Notes: generated from the letters alone by a model not told the origin. Shown: positions 7,791 to 16,543, numbered from the stretch's first letter. The stretch is 64,000 nt of DNA from Dechloromonas sp. ZY10 (GCF_041378895.1 NZ_CP144212.1:3085501-3149500), one strand, 5' to 3'. A program made the numbers and translations.

Positions 7791-9011
7791 TTGTCCGCCA
7801 TTTCGTTCCCGCTCCGCAGTTTGTTGTTCGCCGCGCTGTTGCTTGGCGCGGTCGCGCCGAGCGTGGCCGAAGACAATCCCTATCTGGATGCGATGCAGGC
7901 AATTGCCGACGGCCGCTACGAAGATGCCCGGCGCTCGCTGGCCAGCCTTGCCGCCCAGGAGCCGGAACATGCTGGCGCCTGGCTCGATCTGGCAATCCTG
8001 CAATGCGGCCTGGGTCATCGTGAAGAGGCCGAAGCCCTGTTCACGGCAATCGAGCTACGCTTTGCGCCGCCACCGGCGATCCGCGAGATGATCGCCCAGC
8101 AGCGCGCTACCGGCTGCCGGCCCAACGCCGGCAAAGGCAGCTACCGCCTGCGCGCCGGCCGCGGGTACGACAGCAATGCCAATCAGGGAGCCAGCAACCC
8201 CAACCTCAACATCGGCAGCGGTTCGAACACGCTGACTCTGGTCCTCGCCCCCGAATACGCACCGCGTGGCGACAGCTTCACCAGCATTCAGGCAGAAGGC
8301 GCCATGCCGCTGGGCAACAACGGCAGCCTCGGTTTTGCCCATTTTCTCCACCGGCGCTACGACAACCTCAGCCGCTACGACCTCAGCTCTGCCATCGTCG
8401 GACTCGAACGTCCCTGGCAACTGGGTTCCTGGAGCCTGCGGGCCACCGCCTCAGCCGGCCTGCTCGGGCTGGGCGGAAAGCTCTATCAGCAGCACCTGCA
8501 GGCTCAGTTGCAGGTCACTCCGCCGTTACCGCTGCCCGCGCCATGGCAACTGTCCCTGATCGGGGCGACGTCGCTACAGGCCTACCCGGCGCAAAGCCAA
8601 TTCGATGCGGTGCAGAATGAATTTCGCCTGCAACTGACCCACCGTGGCCAGGAGCACTTACTACAGGCAGCCGCCGGCCTGCTCGCCGACGACAGCAGCA
8701 AAGCCCGTCCGGGAGGCGATCGCCAGGGCTGGACAGCCAGCCTTTTCGGACGTCTGCACTTGGGGCAAGGCTGGAGTGCGGAAGGGGCCTGGAATGTGCT
8801 CGACTGGCGTGGCGCCCGCCCCTTCTCTCCCGGGTTGATCGACTTTCGCCGCGAACAGCAAACCCGCCAGCTGCGCCTCGGCCTGCACTATGCGCTCGGG
8901 CATGGCCAGGCGATCATTGCCGAGTATCGGCAGATCGACAATGACGAAAATATCAGCATCATGGGCTACCGTGGCCGCCAGCTCTCGCTGAACTGGCAGT
9001 GGCAACCCTGA
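7791..9011 (+). CDS. Outer-membrane TPR plus beta-barrel protein, second copy
   Basis: 406 residues from the TTG at 7791, which opens a good signal peptide (LRSLLFAALLLGAVAPSVAED); the in-frame region upstream is not protein-like. Residues ~25-100 are TPR-like (AIADGRYEDARRSLASLAAQ; LAILQCGLGHREEAEALF). A barrel follows, beginning with the family motif GRGYDSNANQG and ending in LSLNWQWQP. It resembles the protein at 5212-6570 in layout and in the DSN motif, though with low overall identity by eye. The gene has its own probable promoter after the FecR terminator. It may export or anchor a cassette product, but this is unproven. Confidence 0.8.
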   Translation: MSAISFPLRSLLFAALLLGAVAPSVAEDNPYLDAMQAIADGRYEDARRSLASLAAQEPEHAGAWLDLAILQCGLGHREEAEALFTAIELRFAPPPAIREMIAQQRATGCRPNAGKGSYRLRAGRGYDSNANQGASNPNLNIGSGSNTLTLVLAPEYAPRGDSFTSIQAEGAMPLGNNGSLGFAHFLHRRYDNLSRYDLSSAIVGLERPWQLGSWSLRATASAGLLGLGGKLYQQHLQAQLQVTPPLPLPAPWQLSLIGATSLQAYPAQSQFDAVQNEFRLQLTHRGQEHLLQAAAGLLADDSSKARPGGDRQGWTASLFGRLHLGQGWSAEGAWNVLDWRGARPFSPGLIDFRREQQTRQLRLGLHYALGHGQAIIAEYRQIDNDENISIMGYRGRQLSLNWQWQP

Positions 9012-9071
9012 AGCTCTGAAGCTCTGAAGCTCTGAAGCTCTGAAGCTCTGAAGCTCTGAAGCTCTGAAGCT
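9011..9071 (+). repeat. Seven perfect tandem copies of an 8-bp unit
   Basis: The octamer AAGCTCTG is repeated seven times without error (9011-9066), followed by a partial copy. It begins on the last base of the preceding stop codon and fills nearly the whole gap between two convergent genes. The unit is not a multiple of three, so it is not coding. Such arrays change length by slippage. Confidence 0.97.
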
Positions 9072-9077
9072 TGCTTG

Positions 9078-10913
9078 TTATCTGCGCAGATCGATCAGGA
9101 AGTCGCCCCCGGCAACATGGCCCGCGCTTTGCACCGCCCCCAGTTGCGGCACTTGCGGATATTCGGCGGTGACATCGTCGCGAATCCGGTCGAACAACTG
9201 ACCGACGGTCGTGTTTTCCTGCAACCCCTGGAGTCGCTCGATCAGCGCCGCAGCAAAAATCGAATGGCCATTACGCCCCTCATCGCTGACCGGCTCCTCC
9301 CCCCCCGAGGTAAGAGCCAGCACTGAACGCCTGGCCAGCAATTCGGAACGCGAAACCGTCGGCTGCGCACGTGCGCTCTGCTCATTTGCCAGAGTGCCGG
9401 AATAACAGCTGTCGGAGATCAGGATCACCTGCTTGGCCGGAATTGCCGTCAGCAACTTGGTGATGTCGCTATTGGAAACCCAGCCTGCCGGATCGCGACT
9501 GTTGCCATCAACCGGAATCCAGTAGCCCTGCCGGGTTTCGCTGATCTGATAACCGTGACCGGCATACATCACTAGTACGCTCTGATGCTGCCCGGTCGTT
9601 TTACCAGCCAGCTGCAAGGTCCTGATGATCTGCGCCTTGCTTGCGTCATGCAGCACCTTGACGTCGTAGCCCATCCGTTCGCGCAACACCTGCCCCAGTA
9701 CTTCAATATCGGCACGGGGCGTTTCCAGTTCCGGAATCGGCGCCTGATAACGGCTATTGGCAATCAGATAGGCGACCCGCCGACCGATTTCCATCGGCTG
9801 AACCGTGCTTGCCTGCACCCGGGCAATCGTCGCGGCCGGCGGAACGCAGACGTCGCTGCGGCCACTGCACTCTTCAACATCAGCCAGTTTGGGATTGCTT
9901 TTCAACTGCCCCAGGGCTTCCTTGAACATCTCGCTGCGCTGCTCACGCCGGGCCATGTCGATCACCGCCAGTTGCGCGAGACGTTCGGGGCCAACGCCCT
10001 GGCGGCCATTTTTTCCCGCAGTTGGCTCGCCCCCTTGTCCAGGTTTTTCCCCCGGCCCCCGGCCTTCGCCATTGCCTCGCTTCTCTCCCGGCGGTGAAGC
10101 TGGACGCCGCTCCTGCGCGGGGTTTCCGGGGCCTCGCCCAGCCTCTTTTGGCAGCCCGGCCTCGCCGCGCCGGGAAGCATCCGGCGCGCCTGCACGTTGT
10201 CCCGGTTGTCCCGGTTGTCCCGGTTGTCCCGGTTGTCCCGGTTGTCCCGGTTGTCCCGGTTGTCCCGGTTGTCCCGGTTGAACCTGTTGTCCCGGTTGAA
10301 CCTGTTGTCCCGGTTGAACCTGTTGTCCCGGTTGAACCTGTTGTCCCGGTTGAACCTGTTGCCCCGGCTGAACCTGTTGCCCCGGCTGAACCTGTTGCCC
10401 CGGCTGAACCTGTTGCCCCGGCTGAACCTGTTGCCCCGGCTGAACCTGCTGCCCCGGCTGAACCTGCTGCCCCGGCTGAACCTGCTGCCCTGGTTGAACC
10501 TGCTGCCCCGGCTGAACCTGCTGCCCTGGTTGAATCTGCTGTACCGGTTGAATCTGCTGTACCGGTTGAATCTGCTGTACCGGTTGAATCTGCTGTACCG
10601 GTTGAATCTGCTGTACCGGTTGAATCTGCTGTACCGGTTGAATCTGCTGTACCGGTTGAATCTGCTGCACCGGTTGAATCTGCTGCACCGGTTGAATCTG
10701 CTGCACCGGTTGAATCTGCTGCACCGGCTGGATCTGCTGTACCGGTTGAATCTGCTGTACCGGTTGAATCTGCTGTACCGGTTGAATCTGCTGCACCGGC
10801 TGGATCTGCTGTAGCACCTGTGCATATGAAGAGTGCGCCAGCAAGCCGGCGGGAAAGAACACCAGATGACGCAACCAGCGCCTGGGCAACAGCCATCGTG
10901 TGAGCTTGGTCAT
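9078..10913 (-). CDS. Exported caspase-fold (C14, metacaspase-like) protease with Q/P/G repeat domain
   Basis: 611 residues from the ATG at 10913 (MTKLTRWLL), which begins a signal peptide with RR and a hydrophobic core ending HSSYAQ. Longer starts at 10919 and 10985 are possible. Residues ~34-237 are repeats: about 16 QQIQPV, about 14 QQVQPG, then several QPG. A basic linker follows. The C-terminal ~240 residues are a caspase p20-like domain: RRVAYLIANSRY, catalytic His in YAGHGY near 452, catalytic Cys in DSCYSG near 501, and SGGEEPVSDEGRNGHSIF. The dyad is intact, so an active Arg/Lys- or Asp-specific peptidase is likely. It runs convergent to the TPR-barrel/FecR genes and directly downstream of the AddB-like gene. 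The substrate is unknown. Confidence 0.88.
   Translation of the reverse strand: MTKLTRWLLPRRWLRHLVFFPAGLLAHSSYAQVLQQIQPVQQIQPVQQIQPVQQIQPVQQIQPVQQIQPVQQIQPVQQIQPVQQIQPVQQIQPVQQIQPVQQIQPVQQIQPVQQIQPVQQIQPVQQIQPGQQVQPGQQVQPGQQVQPGQQVQPGQQVQPGQQVQPGQQVQPGQQVQPGQQVQPGQQVQPGQQVQPGQQVQPGQQVQPGQQVQPGQPGQPGQPGQPGQPGQPGQPGQPGQRAGAPDASRRGEAGLPKEAGRGPGNPAQERRPASPPGEKRGNGEGRGPGEKPGQGGEPTAGKNGRQGVGPERLAQLAVIDMARREQRSEMFKEALGQLKSNPKLADVEECSGRSDVCVPPAATIARVQASTVQPMEIGRRVAYLIANSRYQAPIPELETPRADIEVLGQVLRERMGYDVKVLHDASKAQIIRTLQLAGKTTGQHQSVLVMYAGHGYQISETRQGYWIPVDGNSRDPAGWVSNSDITKLLTAIPAKQVILISDSCYSGTLANEQSARAQPTVSRSELLARRSVLALTSGGEEPVSDEGRNGHSIFAAALIERLQGLQENTTVGQLFDRIRDDVTAEYPQVPQLGAVQSAGHVAGGDFLIDLRR
10201..10812 (-). 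repeat. In-frame minisatellite in the caspase gene
   Basis: Eight perfect 9-bp units (10201-10272) are followed by thirty 18-bp units (10273-10812). The array drifts along its length, from CCGGTTGAACCTGTTGT-type units to units coding QQIQPV. All units are multiples of three, so the gene stays in frame. Blocks of identical units indicate recent slippage or unequal exchange. Confidence 0.97.
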
Positions 10914-11022
10914 GACCATGTTCGCAACAAAAATCGGAATGGATAGGCAGATAAGCGCGGAGATTAACCGAAAACCGCCATACATCGCAGCCTGACCTGC
11001 CCCGGTACGCCGAGCCCCCGCC

Positions 11023-13773
11023 TCAGCGCCGGGCCAGCCAGCGCCGTCGTTCAGGCAGGCGCAGCAGCGGCTTGACCTCGCAATACTGCAACAGCTTTTC
11101 ATCGCTGAATACCACCCCGGCTTCGCCGGCGCGGACCTCGCGGGCAATTGCATGCAAGCGCTCGTGCCAGTGCGCCAGCACGCTGGGCCAATCGGGGAAA
11201 GACTCGCGGGGAAAAATCCGCTGTTTGCCGTCGCTTAGCCCCGGCACCCCGGGAAGCAAGTCTCCATCCGCCGCCACCCCGGCAAACGCCGGCTTGTCAG
11301 GCAGGACTTTGGCAAAGGCAACGGCGACCGTATCGGTCGCGAGCAAAGCGGCATAGATTGGCAGTTGTGGTTCGGTAATGCGCGGCGAAGCCCAGTTTTT
11401 CACATCAATGGCGGCCCCCGTCTTGTAATCCAGGATCAGCTGTCCTCCAGGAACGGCATCGATACGGTCGACCACCATTTTGACCTGAATTCCCTCGATC
11501 TCGACCGAGGCCTGCTGCTCGCAGGCAAGCACCCGGAAATCCCCGGGACGCTCGGCCTCCAGAGCCAACCAGCGCAACAGAAGCCGTTGCAGGCGGGCTG
11601 CCTCAAGCAGGCGGAAGCGGGCAGGCAGGGGCTGATGCACCGACTGCTCGTAGCCCGCCAGAGCCCCCTCGCAGGCAACCGCCACCGCCGCAGTGCGAGC
11701 CTCCGGTGTTTGAGCACGCAAGCGGCCGGCGTCGCCGGTAACCTTCCAGAACGCTTCCAGCGCAGCGTGGACCAGCGTTCCGCGGGCGGCGGGATCAAGC
11801 CCTTCGACAGCCTCGTCCAATGCCTCGGCGTGCAGGCGGAACTGATGGAAAGCCCAGGCCGGGCAGATCGCCTGGGCTCGCAGCAACCAGCTGCCGCCAG
11901 CCACGGACTCTCCGGCGGCTAGCGGCGGCGCCCGGCTGTCATCAATTTCCTCGCAGTCGCTGCCAGCCTGCTGCGCAGCCCGTGCAGCCGATGTCGGCAC
12001 GGTGGCCGGCAGCGCTAGCGACCGGCCGCCAGGGAGCAGCGGACTCGGCCGCCGAATCCGGTTGCCGTCGGCCTGCGCCCAAGACAAAACCACCTCCGGC
12101 GCCGATTGCAGCAAGCGGGCAGTGACCCGGCGAGCAAAGTCGAGCTCGACTTCGGCACTGGCATGAGCAGCCCCGACCTGTCGCTGTTCGCTGGCCGGCA
12201 ACAGCGGATTGGGCCGCGGCGCAGGTGGCCACTGGTCGTCGTTCATTCCCATCAACCACAGCGCATCAAACTCCAAGCCGGCACTTTCGAGCACCCCGAG
12301 CACCTGAATCGCCGGCTGCCCACGGGTTTCCGGCTGAAATACACGCTGCCGGCAAAGCTCCCCCAGTCGTTTGAGCGCTGTCGCCCGATCAAGCGGCCCG
12401 AGCAGTTCGTCCAGCCGGCCCAACCCGGCCAGGACTTCGCCAAAGGCACGCCGGGCCTGAAATTCGTGACTCGACAGGCGACGCTCGCCAGGCCAGCCGG
12501 CTGCGGCCAGCACCTCGGCAAACCAGGCTGCCCAGCGCCCGGGCAATTGCCGACGCGGCAGACCATCGCCCGCTGCCGCCAAGGCCTGCAGCGCCCCTGC
12601 GGTTTGCGGCAAAGGGGATTGCGCCGCCTGGCGCTCAACCAGGCGCAACACCGCCGGCCAATGGGTGAAATATCCCAGGTCGCGGCACAAGGCGGCGGCC
12701 AGCTGTGCACGCGCATCGGCCTCGCCGACGTCGCCATGCCAGCCACTTGCCAGCAGCAGTTCGCCAAAACGTGCCTGCTCAACACGACCACGCTGGCCGG
12801 CCAGTGACAGCAGGTCGAGCGCACTGCGGACCAGAGGCTGCGCAGCCAGCGGCCGGCCCAGCGAAAAGTTGTAGCAGCGCGTGGACTCGGCCTGGTCCGG
12901 GCGCAAGCTCTCGGGATGCAAAGCATCGTCGAGCAGACTTTCAAGCCGCTCGCGGACATCGGCAAGATGCGGGGCAACGATTCCGATCCGGTAACCCGGC
13001 CGGGTTGCCTGTGCCAGCCGTGCCGCAGCCCAGGCAACAGCTGCCGCGCATTCGGCGGCAGCATCGGCCGCCGGATAATGTGCCGGAACCGGCTCGCCGG
13101 CGCTACGCTCGAGGCTGACAGACAACTGGCCCGCGACCTCGATTCCCGGCGGGAAGGCGGCTACCTCCACCCTGACTCCACGCGCTTCCAGCGCGCTCAG
13201 CAAGGACTGCTCCAGCGGTGTCAGCCGGTCGAATCCGATCAGCCAAAGCTTGGCCGGCAAGGAGAATTCGCCGGCAGCGAGCAACCCGACCACCCGCTGC
13301 TGCCAGCCGCCGACATCGATCCAGCCACGCTCCCGGCAACGGCGCAGAAACTCACTCTGCCAGCCGCGAAACAATTCGGCCTCGTCAGCCAGTTCCGGGG
13401 CCGCCAGGCTCGCCGCCAAGTCTGGCCAGAGGCGCAGCAGTTGCTGCGCCCCCTGGGCCGAACCGGCCATTCCCGGCAGGTCGAACAGGGGGGCGGCGGC
13501 ACCTGCAGCTTGCGCCAAGGTATCGGCAATCACCTGCTCCCACAGCAACTTTTCAGCATAAGGATCGAGGACCTGCGGCAATTCAGCCTGGCCGCACAAC
13601 AAGGCCTCCTCGGCAAGCAGGGCGAACCACTGGCCAAGGGTCAGCGCCTGCACCGTCCGCCAGGCCTCACCCTCCCCCGCCGGTCGCCGGGTACGCAGGA
13701 TCTGCGCCAGCCGGGTAGTGGCACAGAGATAGAGCGGCTGGGCGCCGGCCAAGGCATCGTCATTCGCGGTCAT
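11023..13773 (-). CDS. AddB-like PD-(D/E)xK nuclease-family DNA repair protein
   Basis: 916 residues, the size of the betaproteobacterial AddB-like family of probable DNA repair proteins. The N-terminal half is an inactivated helicase-like region without a clear Walker A. The middle shows LGVLESAGLEFDALWLMGMND, which corresponds to the RecB/AddB helicase-motif IV-V area. The C-terminus contains GTLVHAALEAFW and LILDYKTGAAID (near 781), the conserved parts of the RecB-type nuclease. It is expected to act with the AddA-like helicase at 1593-5048. In related genomes the pair is normally adjacent; here the caspase/FecR/TPR cassette separates them. The next minus-strand gene downstream is the caspase, starting 110 bp after this stop. 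Confidence 0.86.
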   Translation of the reverse strand: MTANDDALAGAQPLYLCATTRLAQILRTRRPAGEGEAWRTVQALTLGQWFALLAEEALLCGQAELPQVLDPYAEKLLWEQVIADTLAQAAGAAAPLFDLPGMAGSAQGAQQLLRLWPDLAASLAAPELADEAELFRGWQSEFLRRCRERGWIDVGGWQQRVVGLLAAGEFSLPAKLWLIGFDRLTPLEQSLLSALEARGVRVEVAAFPPGIEVAGQLSVSLERSAGEPVPAHYPAADAAAECAAAVAWAAARLAQATRPGYRIGIVAPHLADVRERLESLLDDALHPESLRPDQAESTRCYNFSLGRPLAAQPLVRSALDLLSLAGQRGRVEQARFGELLLASGWHGDVGEADARAQLAAALCRDLGYFTHWPAVLRLVERQAAQSPLPQTAGALQALAAAGDGLPRRQLPGRWAAWFAEVLAAAGWPGERRLSSHEFQARRAFGEVLAGLGRLDELLGPLDRATALKRLGELCRQRVFQPETRGQPAIQVLGVLESAGLEFDALWLMGMNDDQWPPAPRPNPLLPASEQRQVGAAHASAEVELDFARRVTARLLQSAPEVVLSWAQADGNRIRRPSPLLPGGRSLALPATVPTSAARAAQQAGSDCEEIDDSRAPPLAAGESVAGGSWLLRAQAICPAWAFHQFRLHAEALDEAVEGLDPAARGTLVHAALEAFWKVTGDAGRLRAQTPEARTAAVAVACEGALAGYEQSVHQPLPARFRLLEAARLQRLLLRWLALEAERPGDFRVLACEQQASVEIEGIQVKMVVDRIDAVPGGQLILDYKTGAAIDVKNWASPRITEPQLPIYAALLATDTVAVAFAKVLPDKPAFAGVAADGDLLPGVPGLSDGKQRIFPRESFPDWPSVLAHWHERLHAIAREVRAGEAGVVFSDEKLLQYCEVKPLLRLPERRRWLARR

Positions 13774-13880
13774 CGGTGAATTTTAGTGCTTCCGGCCGGC
13801 ACCGGGGCAACTCTCCGGGCTTTGACCAGCCACGGCCTTCCGCCGCACAATGGCATGCCATGCTAGTTGCAAGGAGCCGC

Positions 13881-15935
13881 ATGAACGGCCTGACCGCTTT
13901 TTTCCGCCGCCTGTTTGCCGCCGAACAGCCGCCCGAGGAACGCCTGCGTGGTGCCTTGTTCCGCTGCCACGATGACGCGGCCGACCCGCTGTACCTGCTG
14001 CGCGGCCTGTTCGCCGCCTGCCGCCCGCATTCGCGCAGCGAAGCCCAGGCCGGGCTGCCCGCAGCCCAGTTGCAACGCCTGCTGCAATTGCTGCAAGCCG
14101 ACGCCGGACTACGCACGGCACTGGCGCGGCAGGTCGGGCGCCTGGTCGGCGAGCGACGCTTGCTGACCTTCTTCACCGATAGCGGCATCCTGCCCGGCAC
14201 CGGCTTCTTTTCCGAAGGCTGGCGCATTGTCGGCAACCGCCTGCTGCCCGAGGTCCCGGACGAACGACGGCTGAAAGACTGCCTGCACGTATTGTGCGAC
14301 CACGGCGACGACTGGCGCTGGCTGGAAACCCTGCCCAGCGATGACCTGCAACGCCTCTGGCAATTGCTCGACGCGGCCGACGCCCCGCCGCTGGCCGGTG
14401 TCCGCGAGCAGATGCTCGACGCCATCCTGCTGCTGGCGCACCGGGTCAGCGGCCTCGGGGTCGAGGGCGAACTGATGCGCGCCTCGCCCAACCTCGATGC
14501 CGACCGGCCGCGCTTCGTCGCGCTCTCGGCCGAGGCCCTGGCCTTTGCCCAGAGCTGGCGGCAGGCGCTGCACGACCCCGAATATCTGGCCGACGACGGC
14601 AGCCAGTTGCTGGTACTCTCGGCGCAATGCCGCGAAACCCTGCAGCGAATCCGCCGCCGCGCGCTGCAAGTCGGCGCCAGCCAGAGCCTTTCTTACCTGC
14701 TGACGCGCAGCCAGCAAAGCCTGGAACGGCTGGAAACCCTGGTCGGCATCCTCGCCCCGCCGCCGGCCGCCGACGCGCTGACACCACCGGCGGCGGCAGC
14801 CTGGAGCGACTTCGTGCATAGCGCCCTGCTCGCCGAAAACCGGCGCAACAGCCTGCGCCACTACCTGGGCGAGCTGTCGCACCTGCTCGCCGTGCGAGTC
14901 ACCGAAAACGCCGCGCATTCGGGCGAACATTACATCTGCGAAGAAGGCGCCGACTACCGCCGGATGTGGGCCTCGGCGGCCGGTGCCGGCGTCCTGATTG
15001 GCGGCATGGCCCTGCTCAAGATTCTGGCTGCCGGGCTGCACGCACCACTGTTCGTCGAGGCCGTGCTGTTCAGCCTGATCTACGGCGGCGGCTTCGTGCT
15101 GATCTACCTGCTCGGGCTGACCGTCGCCACCAAGCAGCCGGCGATGACGGCGCAAACCCTGGCCGGGCTGCTCGGCGATTTGAAACCCAACCGCGCGGCC
15201 GACCTCGAACGCCTGGTCGATGTCGTCGCCGCAGTCTCGCGCAGCCAGCTGGCAGCCATTGCCGGCAACGTGATGGTCGCCCTGCCGGTCGCCATCGCCA
15301 TCGGCTGTTTGAGCGCGCAGGCGCTGGGCGCCCCGGCGGTGACGATGGAGAAAGGCGCACACCTGCTGGCCGACCTCGACCCGCTGGGCTGGGCCTTGCC
15401 ACACGCTGCGGTCGCCGGCTTCTACCTGTTCCTGTCCGGGTTGATCACCGGCTTTTTCGACAACCGCGCGACCTACCAGAACATCGGCCCGCGCCTGAGC
15501 CGCCTGCGCTGGCTGCGCATCCTGCTCGGCGACGCGCTGGCGGCGCGGTTCGGCAGCTACGTCCAGGACAAGCTCGGCGGCATCATGGGCAACCTGCTGT
15601 TCGGCTGCATGCTCGGCTCGACCGGTGTCTTCGGCCAGATCCTCGGGCTGCCGCTCGACATCCGCCACATCGCCTTCTCCTCGGCCAACCTCGGCTATGC
15701 GCTGACCGCCTTCGACTTTGCCCTCGCCGCGCCGGCACTGGCCTGGGCGGCGCTCGGCGTGGCGCTGATCGGTGCCATCAACCTCGGGGTAAGCTTTACC
15801 CTGGCCTTGCGCACCGCGCTCGCCGCCCGGCGGATTCGCTTCACCCACTGGGGGCCGCTGCTGCGGGCGATTGCCTGCCGCCTGCGCCACCAGCCGCGCA
15901 GCTTCCTGCTGCCGCCGGCTGCGGGCAAGGACTGA
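13881..15935 (+). CDS. Gcr-family integral membrane protein (called 'site-specific recombinase' in databases)
   Basis: 684 residues from the ATG at 13881, preceded by AAGGAG (13871-13876). An N-terminal ~350-residue soluble helical region is followed by about six to seven membrane segments, starting near residue 362 (ASAAGAGVLIGGMALLKILA) and continuing near 390, 460, 515, 575 and 625. The sequence matches the Gcr/COG4389 family, which carries the inherited name site-specific recombinase. No serine- or tyrosine-recombinase catalytic motif is visible, and a polytopic membrane protein is an unlikely recombinase. It is divergent from the AddB-like gene, and its start lies 108 bp from that gene's. 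Function unknown. Confidence 0.75.
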   Translation: MNGLTAFFRRLFAAEQPPEERLRGALFRCHDDAADPLYLLRGLFAACRPHSRSEAQAGLPAAQLQRLLQLLQADAGLRTALARQVGRLVGERRLLTFFTDSGILPGTGFFSEGWRIVGNRLLPEVPDERRLKDCLHVLCDHGDDWRWLETLPSDDLQRLWQLLDAADAPPLAGVREQMLDAILLLAHRVSGLGVEGELMRASPNLDADRPRFVALSAEALAFAQSWRQALHDPEYLADDGSQLLVLSAQCRETLQRIRRRALQVGASQSLSYLLTRSQQSLERLETLVGILAPPPAADALTPPAAAAWSDFVHSALLAENRRNSLRHYLGELSHLLAVRVTENAAHSGEHYICEEGADYRRMWASAAGAGVLIGGMALLKILAAGLHAPLFVEAVLFSLIYGGGFVLIYLLGLTVATKQPAMTAQTLAGLLGDLKPNRAADLERLVDVVAAVSRSQLAAIAGNVMVALPVAIAIGCLSAQALGAPAVTMEKGAHLLADLDPLGWALPHAAVAGFYLFLSGLITGFFDNRATYQNIGPRLSRLRWLRILLGDALAARFGSYVQDKLGGIMGNLLFGCMLGSTGVFGQILGLPLDIRHIAFSSANLGYALTAFDFALAAPALAWAALGVALIGAINLGVSFTLALRTALAARRIRFTHWGPLLRAIACRLRHQPRSFLLPPAAGKD

Positions 15936-15958
15936 GCGGCGGCCGGCAGCGATTTTTT

Positions 15959-15988
15959 GCCATTTTCACGGTCGACCGTGAAAATGGC
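15959..15988. promoter_or_regulatory. Perfect 30-bp palindrome containing CACGGTCGACCGTG
   Basis: Each 15-base arm is GCCATTTTCACGGTC; the two arms are perfect reverse complements. The element sits between the Gcr-like stop (15935) and the lipoprotein start (16013). The central 14-mer recurs at 20030 and 29088. It could be a protein-binding site, a processing hairpin or a chromosomal marker. No T-run follows on the plus strand. Confidence 0.7.
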
Positions 15989-16012
15989 GGAAAACACTTC
16001 CGGATCGCCACT

Positions 16013-16543
16013 ATGTCCGCACTCCGCCACCTCTCCCCGCTCCTCGCCGCGCTGCTGCTTAGTGCCTGCGCCACCTTCGGCACGCCCGGCGGCTTCGGCC
16101 TGCAGCCGGGCGTACATAGCCTGGCCGAGGTCGAAGCCCGCCTCGGCCCACCCTCGCTGCGCTGGCGCAACGCCGATGGCAGCGAGCAACTGGCCTACCC
16201 GCAGGGCCCGGCCGGGCTGCAAACCTGGATGGTGCACGGCGACCCGAGCGGCCGCCTGCTGCGCCTGGAAAACGTGCTCGACTCCAGCCACTTTTCACTG
16301 ATCCGCCCCGGCGAGGACGACCACGAAAGCGTACTGCGCCGGCTCGGCCCACCGGCACCAGGCTACAGCGTGCTCTACGAGGCACGCAACGAACTGGCCT
16401 GGGAATGGCGTTTCTGCGACGACTGGAGCCGCCTGGCCCGGCTCGACGTGCTGTTCGACGCGACCACCGGCAAGGTCCGCGCGGTCCAGCAGCGGCGCGA
16501 GCTCTACGGCCCGCGCCTGGAAAGTCCCTGGTGCAGCCGCTAG
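16013..16543 (+). CDS. Small outer-membrane-type lipoprotein
   Basis: 176 residues. A short signal peptide ends in the lipobox LLSAC, with the cysteine near residue 18; the next residue is Ala, which fits outer-membrane sorting. The mature part contains two copies of a pattern resembling the BamE/SmpA fold (GVHSLAEVEARLGPPSLRW and DDHESVLRRLGPPAPGYS). No firm family name can be given. It lies 77 bp after the Gcr-like gene, with the 30-bp palindrome between them, and converges on the RND permease gene. Confidence 0.75.
   Translation: MSALRHLSPLLAALLLSACATFGTPGGFGLQPGVHSLAEVEARLGPPSLRWRNADGSEQLAYPQGPAGLQTWMVHGDPSGRLLRLENVLDSSHFSLIRPGEDDHESVLRRLGPPAPGYSVLYEARNELAWEWRFCDDWSRLARLDVLFDATTGKVRAVQQRRELYGPRLESPWCSR

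Noticed and set aside
9011-10812. CRISPR array
   Set aside because: Units of 8, 9 and 18 bp are directly tandem with no spacers, and no cas genes are present.
9943-10903. Several long frames on both strands across the repeat (for example MSRLSRLSRL-type or NRDNRDN-type products)
   Set aside because: They arise because the repeat unit is a multiple of three with no stops in any frame. Only the QQIQPV frame continues into a signal peptide and a caspase domain.
13881-15935. Mobile-element recombinase
   Set aside because: Only the inherited family name suggests this. The protein is multi-pass membrane, with no attachment sites or other mobile genes nearby.
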